Shown: positions 24,216 to 36,602, numbered from the stretch's first letter. The stretch is DNA of 64,000 nt from Acanthococcus lagerstroemiae (GCA_031841125.1 CM063114.1:35113574-35177573); one strand, 5' to 3'. The notes: generated from the letters alone by a model not told the origin. Numbers and translations are program-made.

Positions 24216-24451
24216 GCGTATAGTATGTACTTAAGTAGTAATAATACCAGCAGTGGCAGGTGCACCGAATGGCTTGAGGACTTGGGGCTTAGCCACCATA
24301 CAGTAAAGAAAAAGAACTCAAATCTTTGTCATAGTGGCCATTGAATGGAAACAACTATGCGCACTTCTGTCTTTATTAAAAAATGAACAAAACCTCAAAC
24401 TGCTATTTTATAATTTTATATTCAGTATACCTACACTGAGGGGTAAGCACC

Positions 24452-24760
24452 TAAAGCTAGGTTGACTTGACACGATGCTAATTTCTATCGGATAGTTCGG
24501 GAACGGAGCTAGCGGATAGAAGAACGCGTGCTATCCGACGAGTGGTGGATAGTTCGCCATTTGCTAGCAGCAAACTACATATCCGATAGAGATCTAGTAT
24601 CGTGTGATGACTGGTGTACGCGGCCGCTAAACTGGAGGAAAGATCGACGCTGCCGCCGAAGAGAAGATAGATGGCGCGTCACGCCTTTAAACCCAAGTCC
24701 GATCGCCGCCGTCGATGATGAATTTGCTATCGGCGCCCAGGTCTACATCGGATTCTTACA
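24452..24760. repeat. CTATCGGATAG-rich MITE-like patch
   Basis: ACACGATGCTAATTTCTATC near the left and GATAGAGATCTAGTATCGTGT further right are imperfect inverse copies. Several TATCGGATA/TATCCGATA motifs lie between. Open frames here look incidental. Confidence 0.35.
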
Positions 24761-24769
24761 ATTCTGAAT

Positions 24770-26039
24770 TAATTTGTTTTTCATGTGGCTGACGCCAAAT
24801 TGAAGAAGTAATGGATTTCTGCTATGAGGGGTAAAGATATGAAACTTGTCTCTATTTACTGTACAATAAGTGTCTGCTAGGTAATTTGAAAACGAGTGTT
24901 GTTTTTATAACCACAGGCAGAAGTACTAATGTACTAAATTCTAAAAAATAATGAACCACATCAGAAGATTAATATGTTTCCGGTTTCTGACAGAAGTAAA
25001 CGTTAAGTATTACTTTGATGCATATAATTACATATAATTTACTCTTTAATGAATGTTGACTGCCCGTGAATTGTTCAAATTATTCGCTAGAATGTCCGAA
25101 TCCAGAATAAATACACATACCTCCCTAGTCTTCATATTTCTTTTATTCTTTAATTTTATCAACTTATTAATGGAAACTGACGACTCTCAGATCACAAATT
25201 TCAGTGTAGATGTATAAAATAGCGATATCCAAGATGAAATTATTTTACAAAGCTGATATAAATTAAGATTTGTTTTTCTACATATAACATACCGTCTACC
25301 TGCCTAACGATCCGAAGCGACTATAACGCGTCGCGTAATTCGCTCCAATTATATTTGTATAAAAATATGAGCTGAAAGGTCACCATCTTTTTACAAAAAT
25401 TAAAATTTTGATTAATGGAAACATCGAACTCGGTTATTCCGAAAATCAACATTAATCGGTTTGGAAGTAAAACGGGGCCTATATTTGCTATGTTTTCAAA
25501 TATTTTTCCTATTCGAACATTCATAATAACATAAAGTCTAATTACAGAAAAAGAAGATCGAGACGCTGAAACGTCTACCAGCAGTAGAACAGCAACTTCG
25601 GATTCAGATTACAGGTCTGGAACGATGAATACATATGTCCCCGGATCCAGGGTATGTACATAGTTATATGATTATACACTATGGACAGCTATGTGTGGTG
25701 TGATTCACTCAAAACAAATGCAGATTTAGACGTCGTATATCCTTGCCCATTCAAAAATGATCAACTTGCTCTTTGTCGAAAGTTAAATGATAGAGGAGAA
25801 CGATTTAATAAAACTTCTATTCGCAAAATTACAGAACAGCCCACAAAACATGTTATCTGAAACATCATAAAACTTCACGTTATACCACGAGCGAAAAACG
25901 ATCAGTGTTAACAAAAACCAACATAATGAAATTTCCTTTTTGGCTTTCACCATCTCATTTCAACATACCTCCTTAATTTTTAGCTACTGATACATTTACA
26001 ATTTGTATTAATTTTCTTAAGAGCCATCTCATTACATTT
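24770..26039. other. Intron flanks of exon 4
   Basis: Plain AT-rich intron on both sides of exon 4; nothing else supported. Confidence 0.4.
25548..25651 (+). CDS. Procollagen exon 4: end of non-collagenous propeptide, first Gly-X-Y triplet
   Basis: The acceptor ATTACAG precedes 25548 and the GTATGT donor follows 25651. Only the frame that takes two bases from the upstream split codon is open. The exon ends in phase 0 with the residues Pro-Gly-Ser-Arg. That Gly-Ser-Arg is the first triplet of the minor helix and runs directly into Gly-Glu-Leu of exon 5. This independently supports the 25651-30291 junction. Confidence 0.75.
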
Positions 26040-26420
26040 TAACTGTTGAAATGTATAACGAACAGCAATATCCATACGCTTATACTTCTACGAGAATAAT
26101 TACCATTCATGGCCAACGACCGAGCACTACTGCTGTCCCAGAAAGCTGTTGCTAACCCGAAACAAATGTTTAAGTCTTCTATTAACCCTTTAACATACCT
26201 AACCTCGTCCAATAAAGTCCGCTAATGCAAGTCATTCAGCAAAACATGAGGATCTAATAATCGACCGCTGCTTGTGGGAAACCCAGATAACTGAACATCC
26301 AAACACACGAATGAAGATTCCTGTAACTGACTTTCTATCGGTTGCATCTCCCGCCCAATATGAATCCGCGTAGGCGACAACTTCTAAATCAGAACATCTG
26401 TACAGGGGCCTAGCCACCGG
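26040..26420 (-). pseudogene. Ty1/Copia RNase H fragment
   Basis: The minus-strand frame 26417-26232 reads YADSYWAGDATDRKSVTGIF then FGCSVIWVSHKQ, the standard Copia RNase H motif. After frame breaks come a SARSLAMNGNYS-like block and KRMDIAVRYTF, matching the downstream part of the same domain. Stops and frameshifts make it a relic. Confidence 0.8.
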
Positions 26421-26789
26421 GATCAGCCGAAAATATGAAAAAATTAAAATTTATTCTGGTAATAATAAGTATTACACCTGTAATGGTGTAAAAGTGAAAC
26501 GACCCCCCCCCCCTCCATACCTCGTCTGGCTACGCCACTATATGCATCTGTATGACAATGTAAGACACCGTGTGTCGTACGAGTACTTCAGTATACTTAC
26601 GTGAAGAGCATAGCGGAAATGTGTTCTTGTTGCTCGCCCTCTTGGAAACAGCTTAAGTATAGTTTACCAAATACGCAATTTCGTATCTCAATTCCTAGAG
26701 ATAGTTGTTTACCTCACCAAGGCATTTAATCCTAAACTGCTTCTTCAACATCACCTGAATTTTATTATCTCGTCCATTGAGCTGGAGCT

Positions 26790-26934
26790 TGGCGAAGCGT
26801 CGGGGGGGAGCACGTGCTCCCCTCCCCAATATTTTTACATAGTCCTCTAATATCGGCGATTTAAAAAAAATAATTTTTCTCCCTTGAAAATCTTATTGTG
26901 CCCCTCCTTTGGGAAACCCCTAGCTACGCTACTG
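26790..26934. mobile_element. hAT MITE, 145 bp (CAGTAGCGTAGC family)
   Basis: Flanked by a perfect 8-bp duplication CTGGAGCT (26782-26789 and 26935-26942). The right end GCTACGCTACTG is a typical hAT terminus. The internal TAGTCCTCTAATATCGGCGA block is shared with the elements at 34640 and 45372. Confidence 0.75.
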
Positions 26935-27049
26935 CTGGAGCTGACCAACAAATCATCAACAATACAATACAATGTGGGCTGTGTTGTTTTCTTTCTTGCG
27001 AAGGTAAAGACAACAATCATGAATTGACTGGACAAATTCAATAGGGGCA

Positions 27050-28280
27050 CTTGGTGTATTGTGCCTCAGAAAAATTTGAGTGATCATAATTCTTCGAATT
27101 TTCATCATTTTTTCTTGGAATAAAAACCATTGGAAAGAGGATACAAAATGGTGTTAGCGAGCTTCTGTGGCTTTAATATATCAAGCTAGAAATTCGAGGT
27201 GAGTCACAAAAGAACATGTGAGACACAATACACCACTATAGTGTTGTACTGTGACTCAAACCCGTGTTGTAATGCGACTCATAATAAAAAATAACTAAAT
27301 CTGCAAAAATATATTCAGAATACTGGTTTAAATCATAAAATTTAAACATTGAAATTATGATTTTACAAAATTCGGAAATTCTTCCCGTAAATCGATGTTA
27401 AACGAGAATTTACGATTCTGACGGGATGTAGTCTCAAGCGAGCTGTGTGGGTTCTATTTTGGTGAGAATCTAGTTTTTAGAAATCCACGCGATATCCGGT
27501 TTTTCGAGGAAAATAAACACGTTTACTCCGGTAGCTGCCTTTCGCATAAAATTTAACTTGAAATTTTGCCCTTCTGTTTCTAAAATTTGGCCGACATAGT
27601 GATTCATTCCATTTTGCTCTTCGAGAGGTAACTAAATGACACAGAAATCGTTTTTTCCAAAGTTGAGATTGGGTTGGAACTCAGGTGGTGCTTCAAGGTC
27701 TGAGAATGTTTCCGGATCCATATCCGACTCGCTGGAGGGTAAGGCCTGTGGTTCATCTTCGCTGGACGAATCTCCAATACAGCGTGAAGCTCTCTTAACT
27801 ACGCCAGCGTGAGTTTTCTTCTTACAATTAGTGACTGTAGGCTTAATTTTAGACTTGTTCCGCTTCTTCAGCCATTCTTGCCCTTCTGCTTCAATTTGCG
27901 TCAGACCAACTTCAGGGTTAGTATTCTCATTAGGACGACCTTCAGTTTCTTCATTGAATATTTTCTCTCTTACAACGCGACGTTTCTTCGACGAATCACT
28001 GTGTGGCTCACTATTTTTCTTTCGTTTTTTCAACAGGACATTATTTTTGCGCTCTCTGATCTTCTCCTTCTCAGGAGTGCTTGTAGCGATTATCGACTTG
28101 CCACTTCTTCTCTGGCAGATAGTCTCTTTTCGAGGAGAGGCTTTCGGATATGGAATCGCCTCTTCTGGGGACACATATGTAAGTCGATAATGTTTCATTT
28201 GGATCTGTAGTCACAGGTGTTGAAGAGTGTTGTGATGGAGAAGTTGATTGTGGTCTGCTACTCTTCAGCATCGTCAGGAC
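27050..28280 (-). pseudogene. pogo/Tigger-like transposase C-terminal fragment
   Basis: The minus-strand frame 28198-27632 (188 aa, open) has VSPEEAIPYPKASPRK, then GKSIIATSTPEKEKIRERKN, then a basic and an acidic tail. This follows the C-terminal pattern of pogo/Tigger transposases (VTPedI.PlPKA...RKkGks.I.TdTPeK..iE), recalled from the family. A frame-shifted upstream piece (28271-28071) adds THPSTYICVPRR-like sequence. The DDE catalytic domain is missing; the R1-like LINE occupies the upstream side. Confidence 0.55.
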
Positions 28281-28284
28281 CAGG

Positions 28285-30188
28285 TTCTCGGGTGTAGGCG
28301 GCTTAATGCTCGCATTTCGAAAGGCGGCCGTCGCTTCTTCCCTCTCTCGGTCGAATGCCAGTCACTCGAAGAGTGTGTATGCCTGGCATCATCATCTCGC
28401 CTCCTTTGGCACAGTAGGAGCACCGCGGGCTCTCGGTCGTACCCATCCGATGAAGGTACTTGTTGGAAACTCTATATGGCCGCTCATCACCTGCGTTACA
28501 TAAAAGTTCATTTGGGCGTGGCGTCTGCCCAACCACGCGTCGAGGTTGCGTACTAGCAAACGGGTCCACTTCTCCTTGGTACTGCGGGAGAGCCGCTTTT
28601 CCCTTGTACAGAGTGTGGATTGCCTAATATCCCGCTTGGCTCTTCTGTGGTATCGTCCGCATTGCGCAGTATACCCTCCTCCCCTCGTCTGCGGATAACT
28701 CCACCGGTGGATACCTGCTAGCACGCAAACTGCCTCTGTGGAGAAAGTGCGATAGGCGCTGACACACCTTAGCGCAGCCTTCTGTTGGACCTTCACCAGA
28801 TTGGGTTCTTCTGTATTCCCTGGCACGGATGGAGTCGGCCCAGATAGGAGCCCCTTGTAGGAGGACCAACATGGCAAAGTTCGCCAGCAGCTTACGTTTC
28901 TTTTCTGTCGGCCCCTTAGGTTTGATATGACTCGGCTTCATACGGCCACGACTTTCTCCGCTTTCTGCGCTGTGTTCTTCGCATGCTCTCTGAACGACAG
29001 CTTCCCGTTGAACCACAGCCCGAGATACTTCAGGGCTGCACAAGGTACAGTGAACGCTCCCTTTAGTCGAAAGAAAAATGGGGGGTTGTACCGTTGACGG
29101 CGTGTAAATAGCACTGCTTCTATCTTCTGGGCTGCTAGGCACAACCCAGCCGACTCGATCTGAAGGGTCATTGCCTCCAGTCCCGCGTTCACCTTGCTTT
29201 CAAGCGTGGTTACGTGGTTTTCGATTGCGACCATCAAGGTGTTATCGGCATAGCAGATGATGTTCACCCCTGGTGGTACCTCTGCTCGAAGGATTCCGTC
29301 GATAGGGGTCTGTGCAAATTAGAAAAGAGGATTACGTCGAACGCGATATTCTTCCATAGGAGTGGACCAAGGACTGATCCCTGCGACACACCACACGACA
29401 TTTCCCGCTGCACCACGCCCGTAGTAGTTTCCGCGACAATTATCCGGTCACGGAAGTAGTCCCGGATAATTTCGCGTAGGCACGCCAGGGTACTGATGCG
29501 TTCTCCAGCGCCTTCAAAATGCCCGTCTATGGCATCTTATTGAATACATTTTTTATACCGCGGCTGACGGCTGCGCCGAACTGGAGCTTTTGGATCGCTG
29601 ATTGTGCCAGCCTCTTTAGCTTTATGGCAACATCAATCGTCGATCTCCCGGCTTGGAACTCATACTGGTTGGCGCTCAACACGCGTCTCCCCCAAAGTGT
29701 TTCTCCAGCCTGTTGCGATGATCCGCTCGAAAATCTTTCCTACGATAGGCGCGGATTTGTGCGGGAGGAGGACCCCAACTAAAAAAAGAAAAAATATGTG
29801 GGGAAGGGGGAAAATCTGCAGGAGAGAAGGACAGAGGGGGGCTTGTGGGAGAGAGGAAGTCAAAAGTTTCCATATGCTCTGCGCGTTTTTCCTTCTGCCA
29901 CTTCCCTCTCCAAAATGACCGTCTAGATCCGCGCCTAGCCTATGGGCTGGCCCGCTAACTGGTTTTCCTGACTTTAGCAACAACACCAGGTGAGCTATCT
30001 TCCATTGGGCTGGGAATACTGCTCCATGTAACGCTGCATTGAAAGTATTCCTGAGTTCGCCTGATGGATGACGTACCACACACTGTTTGGTATCCCATCT
30101 AGTCCCGGCGCCTTCTTCGCTTTCGCTCGTATTCGGTCCACTGCTGCGTCGATTTCGACTGCCAGCAGTGGCGGTACAGCGTCCATGT
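28285..30188 (-). pseudogene. R1-like non-LTR retrotransposon fragment 2
   Basis: Same family type and orientation as the copy at 19925-21655. Minus-strand frames give KKAPGLDGIPNSVW (near 30100), a broken RT, the catalytic box as YADN instead of YADD (near 29250), KYLGLWFNGKLSFREHAK, and a C-terminal zinc-knuckle-like CSYC. About 160 bp of unrelated sequence sits in the RT near 29765-29925. Ends about 100 bp before procollagen exon 5. Confidence 0.85.
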
Positions 30189-30290
30189 AATATTTCCTAC
30201 TCCCAAATTTTCAATAAAGATTTGATAGCTCTGTCTTAACAATAGGCTATCAGCTCGCAAAGTTTTTCTCTCTTTTTTTCTGAATTCTAG

Positions 30291-30404
30291 GGTGAACTCG
30301 GTTTCCCAGGTGAACAAGGTCCTCCTGGCATTATTGGTCGACCCGGTATTCCCGGTGCTCCAGGGATACCGGGCAGTCCTGGACCACCTGGACCAATTCC
30401 GGAT
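30291..30404 (+). CDS. Procollagen exon 5: minor triple helix of the N-propeptide
   Basis: The exon is 114 bp, phase 0 at both ends, with acceptor GAATTCTAG and donor GTAAGT. It encodes 12 Gly-X-Y triplets ([20 protein letters not shown] and onward) ending in Pro-Asp. With the triplet in exon 4 the minor helix has 13 triplets. In fibrillar procollagens a short minor helix sits just before the N-telopeptide, exactly as here. An R1-like LINE remnant ends about 100 bp upstream. Confidence 0.92.
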
Positions 30405-30593
30405 GTAAGTACAGATAAAACGCGGTAAAACTGATTTTATGTGATATTATTTGTTTACTTGCTCCGAACTGTAAATGGATACATGGGTAATAATTTATGA
30501 TAACAAACTAGTTTGGAAATCCTGTACTTGGCTTCCAACTTTGTATGAAGTACTCGATGCTTCATTTTAAAGCTAATTTAATTTTCCCTTCAG

Positions 30594-30729
30594 GTGAGTA
30601 GTTATTACCAACAAATAGCTCAGATGCATGGTCGAAATGATAAGGGGCCACCTACTACTGGTTATCCACCTGATGCCTTACACTATTTGCAAGCTCAAGT
30701 CGGACCACCAGGACCAAGAGGACCACCAG
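30594..30729 (+). CDS. Procollagen exon 6: N-telopeptide and start of the major helix
   Basis: The acceptor is CCCTTCAG and the donor GTACGT. The exon has 45 codons plus one base. The first 36 residues (VSSYYQQIAQMHGRNDKGPP, then on to LQAQV) are non-collagenous and hydrophilic. One lysine (residue 328) could take part in telopeptide cross-links. An Ala-Gln bond at residues 320-321 is a candidate N-proteinase site by analogy only. GPPGPRGPP opens the major helix. The intron splits a glycine codon after its first base (phase 1). Confidence 0.9.
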
Positions 30730-32079
30730 GTACGTTTGATAGCAGATGTCAAAACTGGTAAGGGAGACAGTTAATATTAGTATTAGTTATCCCAGCTATA
30801 AGTACTGTTTGAACTGTGCTGTTGAAAAGTTGACTTTGCCAGATTAGAGGAAAATTTTACATGCCTACTTTTTTTAGACCATCTCGAATAAAGATTACTA
30901 TTCATGGTCAGAATAATTAAAATTTTTTCAGGGAAATTCATTGCTCTTAGGCAGGTGTGTCTGTACAATCAAAAGTGACAGGCAGTGTTAAGCAACAAGT
31001 AAAGTTCCAATCAACTTTAATTATTTTTTTATTGAACAACTAATATTTGTTTTCGACTAGTCCAAATAATGAACGCGTTAGATTTTAATATGTGTCGATT
31101 GTTGAGACTAATTCAAGCCTAATAAGTTGTTTTAATCGAAAAATGATTGATTGAGCCGAATTTTATTGTTGTTTATCATTCTCTGTCACTCGATTTCAGT
31201 GGCATTAATTTACTTCATCTGTCTGTCATATGTGTTGTAAATCTGTTGTATCCTACACGTTGCATGGAGTGGCTGCACTGCTTGACTGCCCTGTGCAACA
31301 GGTTGATCAAACATATGTATATCAGTGTGCAGTCTGTATTCGAACCGAGGCGTATCTACATATAGGTACATATAGTCTGTGGTGTGAATGTACACTAATA
31401 CAGCCGTTTACTGTCTGTTTATTATAAATAAATCAGAACTGGGATATGCCCCAAACACCCACGAGGTAATTGTTGCATTTTCGCGGATTTTCCCCCAAAA
31501 ACCATTAATTACGTGTTAACTTTATCGTTCCGATCGCCGTTTTCGATCATAACAACGTTTTTCGGTCGCTGTTTCAACCGCCATACATATATGGATTGCC
31601 GCCTTCAACCCCCGTTTGTCGCCCATGTATTTGACCGCCGTCGCATTACGTATTGATTCATTCTGTTTCAATCACCGTCCTGATCGTCGTTGTGAATTAC
31701 CGAAATGGGTATAAATACTCGAAATTCGAATCGTGAGGGATCAAGTCATCAACCTGATCCAGTGTACCTATATGGTGTCCGTTAACTGACCGTTGTTGTT
31801 TATCATAATATAAATATGTAAGTAAGTAACTAAAATAGTCACCATGAAACATCGAATTTACTTATGTACGTAGGTATTGTACATCAGCAAACTATATATT
31901 CGAAACCCGATTTGCATTGGTATCTAACTGCAATTGATATCTGTAAGGCTATGCATAATAGGTAGATGCGCCTATTCCTTTTTTGTGTGTGTGTGTGTTA
32001 CAGAAACCATTAGACAAAACTGCACATAAAAATGTGTCCTGTGCATGTGTTTTATGATTAAAACCTCTCTTCACTAATA
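30730..32079. other. Intron 6, first part
   Basis: AT-rich with short GATCGCCGTTTTC-like recurrences near 31530-31690 and a short TG run near 31986. No element ends found. Confidence 0.35.
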
Positions 32080-33445
32080 AGTATGTGTAAAAGTGTTAGT
32101 TTGTCTGTGGATGGGTGTGCGTGTTTGTTCGAGGTTAGCGGGTGAACCATAAGAGCTGAGGGCAAATGCGGATGGGGTGGGTAAGTGGGTGAGTGGTGGT
32201 CCGGACCCCCTTCTCTCGAAAGATCTAAATACCTACCAACGCAACTTCTATATTATGTGGTATCAATTCCAGTGATGGATTTCCCAATAGGCACATTAGG
32301 CAAGTATATATGGTGGCAGATTTCGAAAGACGGCAAATCTTAGTACGAAAACAACGGGAAAAAGGAAGGAAATTTGGAAAAGGAGAAAAAGAATAAGAGA
32401 CAGACAGAAAAAAAGATAATATTGTAGAAGTTGCAGAAAACACAACTGGGAAATAATTATCAAATTTTGACCTGTAGCTCATTAGCAGAATATGAAGTGG
32501 AGGGGCGAGGGGGACATTTCGTTGAGTGCCTATAGCGGCTTAGCTTCTAAATCCGCAGCTGGTTACAAAGCGTGTAAGCAAAAAGTGGAGTTCATAAGAC
32601 ATTAAAAAAGAAAAAGTGAAGTGTCCACCCACTTATCAGTCGCATTAGCAGCCGATGCCGTCAATGCGGGAAGGGTAGAGGGAGGAAAACTGCAAGCGTT
32701 TTCAGGCAGGGGAAGATCACGGATGTGGATCGCAGGGAATCGTTGGAAGGATAGAGAGGGAAGATGGGAAAGGAGTTCGCGGTAACGGGAAGAGGAGAGG
32801 ACATACTATTGCCTGCCGAGCTCCGTGCGATTAAATTTTGACATGTAATCGCGTGTTTCCACGCCACAGAGGGAGCCCACAATATCCCCTCCCCCACCCC
32901 ACGGTCCCCCTAACTTTGTTTTCAATTGGAACTTTTGGAATTGTTTTACATTGAACTTCTTCACACTATGTCAAAATTTGGTGGCGGTAACTGTCTCCCT
33001 TCAGAAATTATTAGGGAATTGAAAATCTGAAATTTCCAAAACGAGCTCAAAATGCTTTCTATGTACCTATTAAATTGTGTATTAGTAGAAATATTTAGAA
33101 AACCGGAATGGGAAAATATGGGGATACAGATAAATGGTAAAAAACTGAACCATCTCAATTCGCGGACGGTGGTGTACTGATAGACAAGAATATAAAGATG
33201 CTTTGACAAAGGTAAGTGCAGAGGCGGGTTCAGAAATGAATACAAGTAAAACAAAACTATTATCCAATACGGAACGGGATTGTAAACCACAATACAAGGA
33301 ACTGAAATGGAAAAAATCTCCGAATTCGACTATTTGGGACAGATACAATCGTTTGAAGACAGAACAAATAGAGAGATACCTAAAAGAATAAATAAACTCA
33401 CTTTAGCCAGCTCACTTTAACCAACTCAGCTTAGCTCACGGTCTA
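32080..33445 (+). mobile_element. Helitron-like non-autonomous repeat, copy 1
   Basis: Starts with a GTTTGTCTGTGGATGGG / TTTGTTCGAGGTTAGCGGG block and ends near CACGGTCTAGATTGACCCGC. Internal landmarks (CCCAATAGGCACATTAGGCA, AGTGTCCACCCACTTATCAG) recur in the copies at 41340 and 47400. The end resembles the CTAG-hairpin termini seen more clearly at 48840 and 49960. Confidence 0.5.
33190..33420 (+). pseudogene. Non-LTR reverse transcriptase scrap
   Basis: One frame reads SEMNTSKTKLLSN, and a shifted one EFDYLGQIQSFEDRTNREI. This is the RT thumb pattern (NtsKTk...YLGq..sfe.r...EI..RI). Too short and broken for a firm clade; sits inside the Helitron-like repeat. Confidence 0.55.
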
Positions 33446-34040
33446 GATTGACCCGCTTCTCACATGGTAATATTGTATTATAGAGAATATGTATTTTGTT
33501 TTATTATCATATGGAAACTCCGAGACGGTATACCCACTGTAAACTGACAAGGAATGTGTGGTCGCCGTTTCGTCTATTGTACCTAATCTATATTCAATAA
33601 CAATAAAAATTGTTCATTAGAAAAAAAAAGAGGAAAATTTAGAACAAAAGAACAAACTTTTTTCTGTGGATTCTCATTAGTGGCGAATCCAGCAAGTCAT
33701 CCTGGGAAAGAAAACTCAGAATATACATATATGTATAATTGTAGGTTTAGTACTGGTCGACGTACTAACTCCCGAAAAGAAACGGCGCGTACGAACTTCT
33801 GAAAGAAAAGGCACGTGATGTCGTTCGAACGTGTATTTCAGAACTCTCAGTAACTTATACCATGGAAACAGGTTGTCGCGAAGGTGAAAAACCAGCCGCG
33901 CGTTAACGTCGCTCTCTCTCGGAGGGTGCGTTTTTAGGTCACTCAACAAAAGAGAACGGCGGCCGCTACATAGTAATTGAATAATTTTTACTTTGTCCTC
34001 CACACTTTAATGTTTAAATTTCACCTATTATTTTTTGCAG

Positions 34041-34165
34041 GGCCGCCAGGTCCCCCGGGTCCGCAAGGATTTCAAGGTACACATGGTGAACCAGGTGATG
34101 TTGGGCCTGCTGGTGCACCTGGAGCGCCTGGCCCCCGTGGTCTACCCGGACTGCCTGGTAAAGAT
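34041..34165 (+). CDS. Procollagen exon 7: major helix
   Basis: The acceptor TTTTTTGCAG precedes 34041; two bases complete the split glycine codon. Gly-X-Y continues without a break to Gly-Lys-Asp, followed by a GTGAGT donor in phase 0. This is the N-terminal, proline-rich part of the main triple helix. Confidence 0.93.
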
Positions 34166-34639
34166 GTGAGTTAGAAATCTACTTTTTTCTTTCATTCATT
34201 TATTCATTAACTGATTATTTAATGGTAATTTCCGTAGTTGCGACATTCTCTTTGGGTCTGATTTAATGGCCCGACAAAACAAAGGGATACAACGGCAGGG
34301 ACAAATGCAAATACGACAATTCAATGGGTTCAACGACAATGTCCGCTGTAAACAATAAAATATGAATGCCCGACAAAAAAATAAGTGGGGCGACGTGAAA
34401 AAATGAATTAAATTACACAAAATATGATGCAGGACAATAATATACAATGCACTGCTGAAAATTAATTACCACAGTAACCTGGGTGGCGACAAATTAAATG
34501 TTATAAGCGACCTTTTGTGTGGCTGTCAATTTAAGTGAAAACTGTAAACAAATGGGAAAATAAAAAAATAAATTGAGGGGAATAGTCTTTCCCGTAAACT
34601 GCAAAATATCAAATCAGACATACTCAACTGGACTACTAC

Positions 34640-34908
34640 CAGTGGCGTAGCCAGGATGTTCCCAAGGGGGAGGCAAAGTAAGATTTTCGAGGGAGAAAAA
34701 GTCGAAAATTGAGGTATTTTTTCAAAATCGCTGATATTAGAGGACTATTTTATGAAAATGAAGGTAAAATTATTGCTCGAGCAAAAATTTTCTGGAAAAA
34801 CGTGTTTTAAAGTTGAAAAATTGCTCATTCTTGCATATTTTATATTCAATTTCAAATGCCTTGGCGGAGGCATTCGCCCCCTTCGCCTGCCCCTTGGCTA
34901 CGCCACTG
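34640..34908. mobile_element. hAT MITE, 269 bp, TIR CAGTGGCGTAGCCAGG
   Basis: A perfect 8-bp duplication ACTACTAC (34632-34639 and 34909-34916) flanks classical hAT ends CAGTGGCGTAGCCA / TGGCTACGCCACTG. Shares an internal block with 26790 and 45372. Confidence 0.88.
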
Positions 34909-34916
34909 ACTACTAC

Positions 34917-36475
34917 AATCGGAAAAATAACTCCACCACTTCACTGCTTCAAAGAAACAACCATTAACTGTATCTATTTTGACCACATCAAAGCTACAAA
35001 AATGAATTCTTGCTCAATCACCTAAAGTCACCAATCTGCTCCACTTGCAACTGCTAAACTTACAATCCAGCTCATCATCGCAGAGATAGCTAATCATATG
35101 CTGACCAATACCCAATTCTACCATCCATTCTTTTCTCTTCTATAACCGAGTCATAGAACTTGCACCAAAACTAATATCAATGCAGTGAAGAAAAAATATA
35201 ATTGGCGGGGAATGTAATAAATTGTTTAAAATTAAAGTCGTTCGAAAATATTTTTTGTCGTTCTTACTAATGAAATAGTAATTGTCAATGCTTACAAAAT
35301 TCCTGTCGTGCAATCCTTTTTTCCTATCGTGTCGTATAATATCCCCCTTCCCCCTGATTCTTTATTTCATCTTTATTACTTTCTTCCTTTCTCTTTCTTT
35401 CCTTCATTTTTTTTTCTTTTATTTATTTATTAAAGCAAGCACATATAAACGAATGCGATAGATAGTAAGGTGCAAAATAATTTTGTAATCCATTTTTCGT
35501 TGTGGCCGAGCATATGTATACTTACATATTATGCCAAATTTGATGACACTGTTCGTGAGTGAAATTTTACAGTCCGTAAAGTTGTGGGGTACACCATCAG
35601 TCGCTTATTACATTAATTAGATTCTATTGGAAGGTGGAGTTTTTTTTAAAGCAAGTAGTTAGTTGTACGTGTGCTTAGTATGCCCAATACAAAAACCAGT
35701 TTATTTTAGGGTAAAATATTTTTCCTATTCTCAAAGTGGGACTGGGACATGCCACCAACTTTAAAAATTTAAAGAAAATATAAAGAAAAAAGTATCAAAG
35801 TAGCGCAGTATTTAGGGTCACTGAGTTTGAAAATGCAATCAAATATTTGGTTCAATTCAGATTTTGGCCCAAAATTTGACTATACCCCTTTTTAATGAGT
35901 CAGCTTGGGATTGCCGAAAAAATTGAACACGGTAACAGAATTGTTTTTTTTTCTTTCTTTTTTTTCGGGAGGTCACTGAATTTGCAAATTGTGCAAGCAA
36001 CATTCTGTGGTACTTATACTCATATCTCAGAAAATTTTCCGGGGAATAATGCGAAGTGAGTTATGTCTCATAAATATGTTAGCAGTATTAAGTGGTAATT
36101 TTGGTATTCCGTTCTTTCACAAATATTTCCTTTTTTAAATTCATGCAGTGAAAGGGCGATCATTTCAGATAGCGAAACTTACATTTATTCGCACCGGATT
36201 TGGCAACAATGATAACGATGAAACCAGTGGCAAAAAATAAAACAGTGTGGATATGGAATTTGTGACGTGGTCCAGGAAAAAGGCCTGTGTGGTAACTGGA
36301 TACTGAGGTCCTTTTCTTGTGTCATGTTTCATGTTTTTACTTTTTGCCACAGCTATTGACGATTTTCATTAGTCGATGTTTCAACGATTTCTATTGGTCA
36401 AAAATAACAGAGCTCTAAAATTTTGCTTTTTGTTAACATTTAAATTTGGAAAGTTAAAACTTGTTGTGTTGATTT
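34917..36475. other. Intron 7, middle part
   Basis: Pyrimidine-rich near 35340-35430, otherwise AT-rich. No supported feature. Confidence 0.35.
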
Positions 36476-36552
36476 GAGGAGTTATCTGTCAAAAGAGCGT
36501 CCGTTCCATAAGAAATACATTGAACGGACGCCCTTTTGACATATAACTCCTC
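36476..36552. mobile_element. 77-bp hairpin MITE (copy 2)
   Basis: The arms GAGGAGTTATCTGTCAAAAG and inverse enclose the loop CCATAAGAAATACATTGAA. ATTT on both sides suggests a 4-bp target duplication. The arm is nearly the same as the ends of the 1.3 kb element at 59387-60704. Confidence 0.8.
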
Positions 36553-36602
36553 ATTTGTATCATAAGATTTCTTAAATACCTATGTCTTTGTTAAAAAAAA
36601 AG

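Noticed and set aside
27809..28210. Plus-strand frames opposite the pogo-like fragment
   Set aside because: Antisense shadows of the minus-strand transposase tail.
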